From: Bacteroidales bacterium UBA4814
Lineage (GTDB): Bacteria; Bacteroidota; Bacteroidia; Bacteroidales; UBA7960
Length of the DNA stretch: 58,916 nt
NCBI GenBank assembly: GCA_002402465.1
Contig: DHFW01000026.1
Coordinates: forward strand, 2,531-61,446
Direction: 5' to 3'
Shown here: positions 30,465-38,092 of the stretch, in pieces
How positions within the stretch are numbered: the first letter of the stretch is position 1
How the letters are laid out: each line of letters begins with the position of its first letter
Position numbers and translations under genes: made by a program
The notes under the pieces: model-generated
What the model saw: only the letters and a program-made list of their open reading frames with translations
The model's database searches: none
What the model was told of the DNA's origin: nothing

Positions 30465-30565
30465 ATTGGTGCAGCTCACCAACCTATCGGTAGGGATTGA
30501 TACCGACACAATCCATTAAGGTGCAGCGCACCGCGACAAAATATATTACGGTGCGCTGCACCTTA
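30465..30565. repeat. Cluster of GGTGC-type palindromes
   Basis: Three related palindromic units. The first, TTGGTGCAGCTCACCAA, is at about 30465-30481. The other two form a perfect 17-base inverted repeat, with arms at 30517-30533 and 30549-30565 and an AT-rich 15-base spacer; each arm is itself palindromic around GGTGC and GCACC. This resembles REP-like extragenic repeats. A shorter related inverted repeat lies at 241-275. Confidence 0.75.
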
Positions 30566-30624
30566 TGGGAACCATCACATTTTTTTGCTACCCATGTTTC
30601 GCGGCGCTGCCGCTAATGCCAGCT

Positions 30625-30659
30625 AAGTCAGGGTTTGACTTCAAGTCAAGCCCTGACTT
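30625..30659. repeat. Hairpin with GACTTCAAGTC core
   Basis: AAGTCAGGG and its complement enclose a second stem, TTGACTT/AAGTCAA. On the plus strand five Ts follow. No gene ends here on the plus strand, so it is more likely a dispersed palindrome than a terminator. The core is like that of the hairpin at 37358-37392. Confidence 0.6.
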
Positions 30660-30772
30660 TTTACACGGTCTTATGGTTCAAGGTTTCAGGTTCAAGGTAC
30701 CTATTACTGGCTCTGAACTTTGAACCAAGGACCTCCCCTCCGCTGGTGAGCGGACACGCCAACCCTCTAAAG

Positions 30773-30801
30773 CCTGCCTGCCGGCAGGCAGGGGGGGGGG
30801 G
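30773..30801. repeat. 20-base perfect palindrome followed by 11 Gs
   Basis: Bases 30773-30792 read CCTGCCTGCC and then its exact complement. The run of G continues to 30801. Such a sequence is prone to cruciform extrusion and slippage. Confidence 0.8.
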
Positions 30802-30823
30802 CTATAACCCCAAACCCCAAACC

Positions 30824-31642
30824 TTACCGCTTGCAAAGCATTATCCCCGCGGCATAGCGGCCCGATTCGCCCTGGCCGGCGCGGTTAGAGAAGAAGGTTT
30901 CGTGATGGCACTGGTTGCAGATGCCCGAGACTTCGATGTGGCTTTCTTTAAGGCCGGTATCCATAAGCTGCATTTTTACGGCGTTCCACTGGTCGAAGAT
31001 AAATTTTCCGGGGTTTTTGCCGGGTGTAATGATGCCGTTTAGGGAGCCAAGCGAAATGAGGGTTTCTCTTTTCACATCCTCTTCCACTTCGTAGCAGCAA
31101 GGTCCATTGGAGGGTCCGAGCCCGGCGTAAATATTTTCGGCGCGGCAGCCGTAGTGTTGTATCATTTTTTCGACGGTGGCCGGTACAATGCGTTTCAGAA
31201 TGCCCCGCCAGCCGGCATGCACCGCAGCGATGACGCGCTCCACGGGGTCGTACATGAGCACCGGCACACAGTCGGCCACCAGCACGCAGAGGCAAATGCG
31301 CTCTACGTTGGTCACCATGCCGTCGGTGTTTTCGAGGGCGGTGCGATTTTCGGTGGCGCCTTTGCCGCGGCCGGCGGCATCGACCACGGCCACGTTGCCG
31401 CTGTGGGTCTGGTTGGCGAAGGTGAACCAAAACAGGTCTATGCCCGCTGCATCAGCAAGCTTCTGGCGGTTTTGCAGTACCTTAAAGCTGCTGTCGCCCA
31501 CGTGAAAGCCCAGGTTTAGACGGGCAAAGGGTCCTTCGCTGAAGCCACCTTTGCGTGAAGACACAAAGTGCCTGATGTCAGAGAATGCCGAAAGTTGTTC
31601 AAAATGATACAGTTCTGTGCCTTTGCGCTCGCTCTTGTTCAT
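30824..31642 (-). CDS. Laccase-domain purine nucleoside phosphorylase (YfiH/PgeF family)
   Basis: A 272-residue member of the multicopper-oxidase-like YfiH family, now known as purine nucleoside phosphorylases/deaminases and linked in some bacteria to peptidoglycan editing. The metal-binding residues fit: H80 in NQTHSGNV, C125 in VADCVPVLM and H142 in VHAGWRG, with the GPCCYEVEEDV motif later. Length is normal and the gene is complete. It seems to be transcribed alone. Whether it acts on nucleosides or on cell-wall metabolites here cannot be told. Confidence 0.92.
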   Translation of the reverse strand: MNKSERKGTELYHFEQLSAFSDIRHFVSSRKGGFSEGPFARLNLGFHVGDSSFKVLQNRQKLADAAGIDLFWFTFANQTHSGNVAVVDAAGRGKGATENRTALENTDGMVTNVERICLCVLVADCVPVLMYDPVERVIAAVHAGWRGILKRIVPATVEKMIQHYGCRAENIYAGLGPSNGPCCYEVEEDVKRETLISLGSLNGIITPGKNPGKFIFDQWNAVKMQLMDTGLKESHIEVSGICNQCHHETFFSNRAGQGESGRYAAGIMLCKR

Positions 31643-31761
31643 GGCCTGCCGGGTTGGGTTTTCAAATATAAAGAAAATGAATCAACCCAACGTATTTATT
31701 GGTTATTTTTGATCTGGCCGTTATTTTCCCCGAAAGGGGCCAATAAAAACCGGAATAAAAC

Positions 31762-33516
31762 ATGAAGAGATTTGGTTTGATCATAATAATGCTGGCGGCT
31801 TGGCTAATGTTGCCGGCCCAGAGTGTGTTTTTGCCGTCGGGCAGCCCCGATCATCAGTTGCTGCAGCGCCTGGAGTTGCTGGGCGGCCGGCATGCCACGC
31901 AGTTTCATTCATCATTGAAGCCGCTGGAGCGCCGCGCTGCGGTTTGGTTTGCTGAAGAGGCCGATTCGACAACGGAAAAACTGACCGCTATCGACCGCCA
32001 CCTGCTTTACCAATTTCTGCAGAAGCACCCGGAGTGGACTGCCCAGCCTTCCGACTCATCGAAACGGCCGGTGCTGAAACGTTTTTATGCCTTCCCGCAC
32101 GACTTTTTCCGCTACCAAAGCGATGATTTTTTCCTTTCGGTGAATCCGGTGCTGGAGCTGACCTTCGACAAGGAGCAAGGAGTTGATAACCTGCACTACC
32201 TGAACACACGCGGTGTGGAGGTGCGCGGCATGATCAACAAAAAGGTGGGCTTTTACACCTTCCTGGCGGAGAACCAGGCGCGATTTCCCGACTATGTGCG
32301 GCGGCAAATGCAGTGGCACCGTGGCGCTGTACCCGGCGAAGGTTGGACCAAGGGCTTTGGCGAGGGGGGCGTGGACTTCTTTACCGCACGCGGATACATC
32401 GCTTTTCAGGCTACTGAAAACATTGGCTTTCAGTTCGGACAGGACCGCAACTTCAGTGGGCATGGCATCCGTTCGCTCCTGCTTTCAGATTACGCCAACA
32501 ACTATCTTTTTCTGAAGATCAACACCCGCTATAAATGGTTCCATTACCAGAACCAGTTTGCGCATCTTGTGGACTACCCCATCCGCTCCCTTGGAGGGAA
32601 TGCTTACGATCCAAAATATGCCATTACCCACCAGCTTTCGTTCCAGATTACCCCCAATTTTCAGTTGGGCTTTTTTGAAAATGTGATGGTTGGAGGCTCT
32701 GACAGCATCAACAGGAGGGGTATGGACTGGCATTATTTCAATCCGGTGATCTTTTACCGCGCCATTGAGCACCATGTGGGCGATCCTGACAAGGTGACCG
32801 TGGGCATGAACTGGGAGTACCTGATTACCCGCGGGCTGGGGGTTTACGGGCAATTGCTGGTGAACGAGTTTTACCTGGATGACATTCGCAGAGATGTGGA
32901 CTCTATGCTGGTGCGACTTGGGTTGCGGAAGGAGCGCAAATACAGCGGGTTTGCTTCCCATCGCAATAAATTTGGGCTGCAACTGGGGGTAAAGACCGCC
33001 GACATTTTTGGCATTAAGGAACTGGACCTTCAGGGTGAAGTGAACCTGATCAGGCCGTTTGTTTATCAGCATTACGATACCTATGGCTCAGGTTTGCGCC
33101 CGGGCGCCAGCTACTCGCATTACAGCCAGCCACTGGCGCACCCCGTGGGCGCCAACCTGGCCGAATGGGCCTTTATGGGGCGCTACAGGCCAATGAAAAA
33201 CCTGGAGGTCAGCGCCGCGCTGTTCTCATACACCCAGGGCACCGATGTGGGCGGGGTGAATTATGGCGGCAATATTTTTCGCGACTACCGCGACCGCCCC
33301 GGCGATTTCAACAATACCTTTCTGCAGGGCCGCCAGATCAGTGTGCTGCTGGGTGAGCTGAGCGCCAGCTACCAGTTCCGTCCAGGCTGGTTTGTGGATG
33401 CGCGCTACCTGGCCCGCCGACAAAACGAAAAAGAAACCGGCGAAAGCCTGTTCACCAACGATATGATCGGCCTGGGCCTTCGGGTAAATGCCGTGCCCCG
33501 AAAGCATCATTTCTAA
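31762..33516 (+). CDS. Wzi/RemB-like outer-membrane protein
   Basis: A 584-residue protein of the capsule assembly Wzi family, an outer-membrane beta-barrel. In Bacteroidota relatives include RemB, associated with gliding. The N-terminus has a signal peptide (LIIIMLAAWLMLPAQS). The body alternates aromatic beta strands, with GFGEGGVDFFTARGYIAF and FGQDRNFSGHGIRSLLLSDYA around residues 195-245. The SYQFRPGWFVDARYLARRQN strand is near the end, which lacks a classical aromatic last residue. The capsule role is uncertain because no polysaccharide locus adjoins it. Confidence 0.83.
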   Translation: MKRFGLIIIMLAAWLMLPAQSVFLPSGSPDHQLLQRLELLGGRHATQFHSSLKPLERRAAVWFAEEADSTTEKLTAIDRHLLYQFLQKHPEWTAQPSDSSKRPVLKRFYAFPHDFFRYQSDDFFLSVNPVLELTFDKEQGVDNLHYLNTRGVEVRGMINKKVGFYTFLAENQARFPDYVRRQMQWHRGAVPGEGWTKGFGEGGVDFFTARGYIAFQATENIGFQFGQDRNFSGHGIRSLLLSDYANNYLFLKINTRYKWFHYQNQFAHLVDYPIRSLGGNAYDPKYAITHQLSFQITPNFQLGFFENVMVGGSDSINRRGMDWHYFNPVIFYRAIEHHVGDPDKVTVGMNWEYLITRGLGVYGQLLVNEFYLDDIRRDVDSMLVRLGLRKERKYSGFASHRNKFGLQLGVKTADIFGIKELDLQGEVNLIRPFVYQHYDTYGSGLRPGASYSHYSQPLAHPVGANLAEWAFMGRYRPMKNLEVSAALFSYTQGTDVGGVNYGGNIFRDYRDRPGDFNNTFLQGRQISVLLGELSASYQFRPGWFVDARYLARRQNEKETGESLFTNDMIGLGLRVNAVPRKHHF

Positions 33517-33752
33517 TGCGCTTTGATTGGTGTTTGAAAAATTTTTATGTATGCAATTTTTTTGGATTTTTTTTGGGGAAAAAGGGGTTAAGTGAATTTT
33601 GAAAAAATATTTTTAAATGTAAAATATTCATATTTTTATGAAAAGTTTAATATATTATGCGAAAAAAGTTTTTTTCGAGCAGTTTTAAAAATTCAAAAGA
33701 ATTTTTTTAAAATTTCAGAAGTTTTTATATCTCGAACCAAAACTAATCGAAA
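33517..33752. other. AT-rich intergenic stretch
   Basis: Very AT-rich, with several runs of A or T. I see no gene, no clear TAnnTTTG element and no terminator hairpin for the preceding Wzi-like gene. The base composition change begins here and continues through the next gene. Confidence 0.6.
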
Positions 33753-34498
33753 ATGAAAACAATTAAGCTTTTCAATTTGCTTTTTTTCGTATTGCTTTTT
33801 TCTCTTGTGAAAAACAATTTTCCATCGATTCAATGGAAGAACAGACTTCAATTGACACAAAAATATATGGAGAAATCCATAAGGTAGTTTTAAGTAGTTT
33901 TTATAAAGACGTTAGTGGAAAAGATTTTGTTAGTTTCGATGAAAAACTTAATCTTATAGACCAGTTTCTTTCTGAAAATTTGATTGAGGTTGAAGTAGGT
34001 TTTTTCAAGGATTTTGTTAACAACAATTTTGAGCTAAAGAGTTTAATGGAAATTGTTGAAAATCCAAGCAATTCTGATTCTGAAACAGCTTTAACAATAA
34101 TTGATGATTTCTTTTTTGAAGGGAAAATTGGATTAAATGAAAAAAGTTTATTAACTACGATGGTCTATTACTACGAAGAATTTCCTTTTAATTTCAGTGC
34201 TCTGAAAAATGCTATTTCAGATTTAGAAATTATAACCATGGAAGATCCGAACATTTCGATTGAAGAAAAAGAGAAACTTTCAAAAATTTTTTCAATTACG
34301 AAATCATCCATAGAGTTTTGGGAAGAATTTGAGGGTTTTTTGCCAGATAAGACAAGAAGGTGGTATGTTAGGGATTTAACTGGAGCAGCAACTGCAATAT
34401 ATTCAGGAGCCGTTGGTTATGCAAGTATGGCTTTTGGGCCATGGGGAGGTGCAGCTGTCTTAATTGGTGTTGCAGCTTTTAATTCTGCGGTAAGTTAA
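33753..34498 (+). pseudogene. AT-rich lipoprotein gene with a poly-T frameshift in the signal peptide
   Basis: An ATG at 33753 begins a signal peptide, MKTIKLFNLLFFVLLF, that then runs out of frame and stops. The main frame starts at an ATG at 33833, but upstream of it the same frame reads FFSCEKQFSIDS. One extra T in the 6-T run at 33796-33801 joins them into a lipoprotein signal with lipobox LLFFSC. The mature part (~220 residues) is acidic and helical, with no family I recognise. It ends in a Gly/Ala-rich hydrophobic segment (GAATAIYSGAVGYASMAFG, then more) resembling membrane-inserting glycine-zipper peptides. The gene is much AT-richer than its neighbours, suggesting acquisition. It could be a pseudogene, a phase-variable gene or a base-calling error. 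A 4-TM protein follows 15 bases later. Confidence 0.6.
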
Positions 34499-34513
34499 GA
34501 TAAAAAAAATTTT

Positions 34514-35200
34514 ATGAAGAAGCTTGTTTTGAAAAGTGCTTTTCCGCAGTATTATTATACTAATGCGAAGGTGAAGATCAAGACTTCGAGCGGAATTAGG
34601 TATGTGTTGCACCACCTGCAACCCCTTGAAATAAATGTGGAAAATGAAGAATGGCTGCGGTTCAGAAATGACCAGCACGGGAGAAAACTTTTCCTTGAAA
34701 AATCTGATTCTTTTGATCTGGCTTATGCCGTGGTAACTATTGAAACCAGGGGAAACCCCATTCTGAATATTATAGATGCCCTTTTCAGGAACCGCATGTC
34801 TGTAAAAATAGTTAACAAGGAAGCTTTTGACCGCTTTGAGACCGATGTGGTAAAACCTGCTGAATATAAGGTTTTCAGGCCGGCCGATAATTTTATGTTA
34901 GCGCTGAGTGCAATGGTATTTCTGGGTTTTGTGCTGTATTCGCTTTTTACACCCCAATCGGCTAATTTCGACCGCGATTATGTTTTCATTATCAACCTGA
35001 TCTGCTTGCTCTCATTGGGCCGCTTGTTTTTTCAGCGCAAAACTATCAGGAAAGGAACGTTTAAAATGCTCACGCGCTTTCCGGTTTTTTTCGGATACCT
35101 GTGGCTTATTTTTATTGAGTTTTCATCTCCCTTTATGGAAATAATGTTTTCCATAACTTCGATTTTGTTTTTCGTGGTCATGTTCTGGCCCGAAGAATAA
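34514..35200 (+). CDS. Unrecognised protein with four C-terminal membrane helices
   Basis: A 228-residue protein I do not recognise. Residues 1-128 are soluble and mixed alpha/beta, with KIKTSSGIRYVLHHLQPLEI and a possible strand-rich segment. Then come four hydrophobic helices at about 131-150, 158-177, 188-205 and 207-226. It has no signal peptide, so the soluble part is probably cytoplasmic. It starts 15 bases after the frameshifted lipoprotein gene and may be co-transcribed; base composition is closer to the rest of the window. A role protecting the cell from, or partnering with, the lipoprotein is only a guess. Confidence 0.75.
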   Translation: MKKLVLKSAFPQYYYTNAKVKIKTSSGIRYVLHHLQPLEINVENEEWLRFRNDQHGRKLFLEKSDSFDLAYAVVTIETRGNPILNIIDALFRNRMSVKIVNKEAFDRFETDVVKPAEYKVFRPADNFMLALSAMVFLGFVLYSLFTPQSANFDRDYVFIINLICLLSLGRLFFQRKTIRKGTFKMLTRFPVFFGYLWLIFIEFSSPFMEIMFSITSILFFVVMFWPEE

Positions 35201-35296
35201 ATTGCTTTTCAAACCAAAGCTTGGGGATATTAAAACAGTGGCTTGTCACCCTGCCCTTGAATCATTACTTTTGGGTTTAAATTTAACAACCCATTC

Positions 35297-36445
35297 ATGG
35301 CCGGAATTTACATTCATATCCCGTTTTGCCGGCAGGCCTGCCACTACTGCAGCTTCCACTTTTCTGTGTCGCAGCGGCATAAGGAAGGTTTTCTGGCCAG
35401 TTTGCTAAGAGAGATCGAGCTGCGCCACGATTTTTTTGGAAAACCAAAAATGCCCGGAGGAAAATTCCGGCTCGACAGCGTTTACCTGGGCGGTGGCACA
35501 CCTTCCATTCTGGGCATTGAAGAGCTGAACAGCATCTTCAAACGCCTTTCAGAATATTTTAATTTTGACCAGGGCAATGAGATTACCCTGGAGGCCAATC
35601 CCGATGACCTGACTTACGAAAAACTGGGAGCGCTTCGGCAAACGCCCATCAATAGGTTGAGCATTGGCATTCAGTCGTTTCATGAAGCCGATCTGAAATA
35701 TATGAACCGGGTGCACACCCCGGGGCAGGCCGTTAATGCGGTTGAAAATGCCCTGAAGCTGGGTTTCGAAAACCTTACCATCGACCTGATTTATGGCACG
35801 CCCACTATGAACGACGCTCAGTGGAAGGAAAACCTGCAGCGCACCATTGATTTTGGCATTCAGCACATTTCGGCCTATGCATTGACGGTAGAGCCCAAAA
35901 CCGCACTGGATGTGTTTATCCGCCGCGGGCAGGCCAGACCGGTAGAAGAGGAGCAAAGCGCCCGGCAGTTCGAGATCATGGTGGAAATGTTGGCGGGGCA
36001 TGGTTACGAGCATTACGAGATTTCCAATTTTGCCCTTCCGGGGAAATTTTCGCGCCACAACCTGTCTTACTGGACTGGTAAACCTTACCTGGGTCTGGGC
36101 CCATCGGCCCATAGCTTCCGCGGAAGCGAACGCTCATGGAACCCGCCCAATACCACTAAGTATATTCAAAGCATTCAAAAAGGAATCCTGCCCCTTGAAA
36201 CGGAGCAGCTCACCCCGGCCCAGCGTTACGATGAATACCTGATGACATCGCTGCGCACCATGTGGGGATGTAACCTGGACAAAGTGAAGGAGGGATGGGG
36301 AGAAAAAAAGAGAGAAGAATTGGAGAAACAAACCAGGCGCTATATTGAACAGGGACTAATGTTCGAATCGGATTGCCACCTGATCCTGACGGAAAAGGGC
36401 AGGCTGTTTGCCGACAGGATTGCTTCGGATTTGTTTTGGGTGTAA
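35297..36445 (+). CDS. hemW: HemW-type radical SAM heme chaperone
   Basis: A 382-residue member of the HemN/HemW group. The cluster motif is C11-C15-C18 in PFCRQACHYCSF, and the glycine-rich YLGGGTPS motif lies near residue 62, followed by EITLEANPDDL. HemW proteins bind heme and deliver it to respiratory enzymes. They are shorter than true oxygen-independent coproporphyrinogen oxidases (HemN), and at 382 residues this is in the HemW range. The conserved HNLSYWTGKPYLGLGPSAHS segment lies near 255. The protein is complete, and no heme biosynthesis gene adjoins it. Confidence 0.9.
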   Translation: MAGIYIHIPFCRQACHYCSFHFSVSQRHKEGFLASLLREIELRHDFFGKPKMPGGKFRLDSVYLGGGTPSILGIEELNSIFKRLSEYFNFDQGNEITLEANPDDLTYEKLGALRQTPINRLSIGIQSFHEADLKYMNRVHTPGQAVNAVENALKLGFENLTIDLIYGTPTMNDAQWKENLQRTIDFGIQHISAYALTVEPKTALDVFIRRGQARPVEEEQSARQFEIMVEMLAGHGYEHYEISNFALPGKFSRHNLSYWTGKPYLGLGPSAHSFRGSERSWNPPNTTKYIQSIQKGILPLETEQLTPAQRYDEYLMTSLRTMWGCNLDKVKEGWGEKKREELEKQTRRYIEQGLMFESDCHLILTEKGRLFADRIASDLFWV

Positions 36446-36498
36446 TTAGCCCGTAGGACTTAAATTTCAATAGCACCCCATGCCAGGCAGATTCATTT

Positions 36499-37135
36499 TG
36501 CCCGTTGGGCATTAATTTGCATAATAGCTTACAAAATGCTTAAATGGTTCATTTTCTGCCATTTTATTGTTACTTTGTATTCAAAAAAAAGAAATTTCTA
36601 TGGCAAACACTTATTCCCAATTATTTGTACATTTTGTTTTTGCAGTAAGAAACCGGAGTTCAATTATTAACGATAACTGGCAAGGGCTTCTGTATAAATA
36701 CATAGCCGGAATTATTGAAAAACAAGGACATAAATTGTTTTCTATTAATGGAATGCCTGATCACATTCACATCCTGGTTAGTATGAAAACAACACAATCT
36801 CCTTCAGATTTGGTTTATCATATTAAGCGAAGCTCTTCTTTATGGATAAATGAAAACAAATTTGAAAAAGGTAAATTTTCGTGGCAGGAGGGCTTTGGTG
36901 CTTTTTCATACGGAAAATCTCAGGTGCCTGCAATTGCCAAATATATTGAGAACCAGAAAGAACATCATAAAAAGAAATCTTTTGAAGAAGAATACATGGG
37001 ATTCTTAAAGGCTTTTGATATTGAGTTCGATAAGAGGTTTACATTTAAACCCATTGAATAATTTTGTTTATTCCCTATAGGAAAAACGAATAAATAGAGA
37101 TTGTCAAGGCTATTGAAATTAATGTCCTTTGGACA
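36499..37135 (+). mobile_element. IS200/IS605-type insertion sequence with hairpin ends
   Basis: A single tyrosine-transposase gene is flanked by two small hairpins of the same design: TGCCC-GTT-GGGCA at 36499-36511 and TGTCC-TTT-GGACA at 37123-37135 (5-base stems, 3-base loops). Single-strand hairpins near both ends, no inverted terminal repeats and no target duplication are the hallmarks of this family. The exact cleavage ends outside the hairpins are not determined, so these coordinates are a minimum. Confidence 0.65.
36600..37061 (+). CDS. tnpA: IS200/IS605 family Y1 transposase TnpA
   Basis: A 153-residue HUH-type single-strand transposase. The metal-binding HUH motif is H55-I-H57 in MPDHIHILV. 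The catalytic tyrosine is Y115 in KYIENQ, with Q119 four residues later, the same Y-x3-Q arrangement as in characterised members. All catalytic residues are present and the length is normal, so the enzyme looks functional. The ATG at 36600 is preferred over one at 36567 because the conserved fold starts at ANTYSQLFVHFVFAV. There is no tnpB next to it. Confidence 0.9.
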   Translation: MANTYSQLFVHFVFAVRNRSSIINDNWQGLLYKYIAGIIEKQGHKLFSINGMPDHIHILVSMKTTQSPSDLVYHIKRSSSLWINENKFEKGKFSWQEGFGAFSYGKSQVPAIAKYIENQKEHHKKKSFEEEYMGFLKAFDIEFDKRFTFKPIE

Positions 37136-37352
37136 AATGAAGCAAGGATCAATTTTTTGAGAAGTTTTCCCTAATAATGGCTGACACAATCCATTCTATG
37201 AATTATTTAAATTTCAAAGCTTAAGGCCGTTTCCGGAACCTGAAACTTGAAGCCTGAAACCTGAACCGAGCCGAAGGCGAGCTCTTGAGCGAAGCGAAAA
37301 AACCTGAAACCAAAATACTCTCCACAAATTTTCACAAATAAAAAACCACCCT
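37062..37352. other. Intergenic region with CCTGAAAC short repeats
   Basis: Contains the right end hairpin of the IS element and, at about 37237-37315, several copies of CCTGAAAC/CCTGAAACC. The reverse complement of the same motif family occurs near 30673-30697. No gene is seen. Confidence 0.5.
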
Positions 37353-37392
37353 AAAAAAACTCAACGGGTGACTTCGAGTCACCCGGTGAGTT
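37353..37392 (-). terminator. Terminator of the toxin-antitoxin operon
   Basis: A long stem with one mismatch (AACTCA-CGGGTGACT against AGTCACCCG-TGAGTT) and a 3-base loop. On the minus strand seven Ts follow. It lies ~55 bases beyond the toxin stop. Confidence 0.8.
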
Positions 37393-37446
37393 GGAAATGC
37401 TTGAATCCACCCGGTGAGTGGGTTCTCATCATTCTATTTCTTGTTT

Positions 37447-37797
37447 TTATTTGACCTTTTTATAGGTTTTTAATCTTGAAGGTTTTCGCTTGCCATGGAT
37501 AATTCCAAGAATCAGCATCTCTTCGGGTTTGATCTTGAAAATGATTAACCAGCTTTGGCAAAGTGCCTTTCGGTAAAATTTCTTTTTTGTTTGAAGAGAT
37601 TCACATTCAGGAAAAGCCAAAGGATTTTTTTCAATCCTTTGAAAAGTATCAAAAATCCGGTCACCAACCCTGATTGCATTTTCGGGCTGGTGATTGACAT
37701 TGGCAATGTAACCTGTAATCTTGTCAATGTCAGATAAAGCCTGAAGGGAAACTCTTACTTTCCGGTTTGCTGGATTTTCTTTTTCCGGATTTCCCAT
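37447..37797 (-). CDS. ParE/RelE-family toxin
   Basis: A 116-residue protein of the type II RelE/ParE toxin superfamily. The sequence fits: a basic start with KVRVSLQALSDIDKITGYIAN, NAIRVGDRIFDTFQRIEKNPLAFPEC in the second helix, then FYRKALCQSWLIIFKI and the LILGIIHGKRKPSRL end. ParE-like members poison gyrase and RelE-like members cleave mRNA; the missing RelE catalytic set favours ParE. The toxin follows and overlaps the antitoxin gene by 43 bases, so translation is coupled. Confidence 0.88.
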   Translation of the reverse strand: MGNPEKENPANRKVRVSLQALSDIDKITGYIANVNHQPENAIRVGDRIFDTFQRIEKNPLAFPECESLQTKKKFYRKALCQSWLIIFKIKPEEMLILGIIHGKRKPSRLKTYKKVK

Positions 37798-38006
37798 CTT
37801 AATCTGGCTTCGTTTAAGCTAATCGATGGGGCAAGTTCTGCCCTATCAGCCCATTTTCTGAAGTCTTCTTCACTAATCTCATTTCCGGGAAGAGCAAGTG
37901 AATCAGAAACTAAGGGTTCAATGATTTCGATCAGATGCTGCTCTTCCAGTTCCCTGAGTGCCTCAAGGGCTTTTTTACCGGTAAGCTTTATGGTGAGAGT
38001 TTCCAC
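37755..38006 (-). CDS. Antitoxin of the ParE-type pair
   Basis: An 83-residue small acidic-then-basic protein upstream of the toxin on the same strand. An amphipathic segment, KKALEALRELEEQHLIEII, is followed by a loop and a C-terminal charged helix (EEDFRKWADRAELAPSI, then a basic end). This resembles antitoxins of Bacteroidota RelE/ParE pairs. No DNA-binding domain is obvious, so autoregulation is unclear. Identification rests mainly on its position and overlap with the toxin. Confidence 0.8.
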   Translation of the reverse strand: METLTIKLTGKKALEALRELEEQHLIEIIEPLVSDSLALPGNEISEEDFRKWADRAELAPSISLNEARLRWEIRKKKIQQTGK

Positions 38007-38035
38007 TGAGATTGAATTTTTCTAATCAAAGTTAC

Positions 38036-38069
38036 AAAAAAACCGCCCCGTAATCACCAGGGCGGTTTT
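38036..38069 (-). terminator. Terminator after the ornithine aminotransferase gene
   Basis: AACCGCCC pairs with GGGCGGTT across an 11-base loop. On the minus strand a 7-T run follows. It separates rocD from the downstream toxin-antitoxin pair. Confidence 0.9.
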
Positions 38070-38092
38070 GTTTTCCCAGAAAGGGGCTGCTT

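Larger units (their letters stand above)
30182..30823. other. Long intergenic region with palindromes and homopolymer runs
   Basis: About 640 bases without a gene. It holds a purine-rich AG repeat-like stretch (30240-30370), an 8-G run at 30398-30405, the palindromic GGTGC repeats at 30465-30565, a hairpin at 30625-30659, short GGTTCAAGG repeats around 30673-30697, and a 20-base palindrome running into 11 consecutive Gs (30773-30801). Confidence 0.7.

Noticed and set aside
30465..30565. Possible CRISPR array
   Set aside because: Units are palindromes in mixed orientation, too few, with no regular spacers and no cas genes.
37447..38006. Toxin-antitoxin pair as part of the IS element
   Set aside because: It lies outside the end hairpins, on the opposite strand and with its own terminator.
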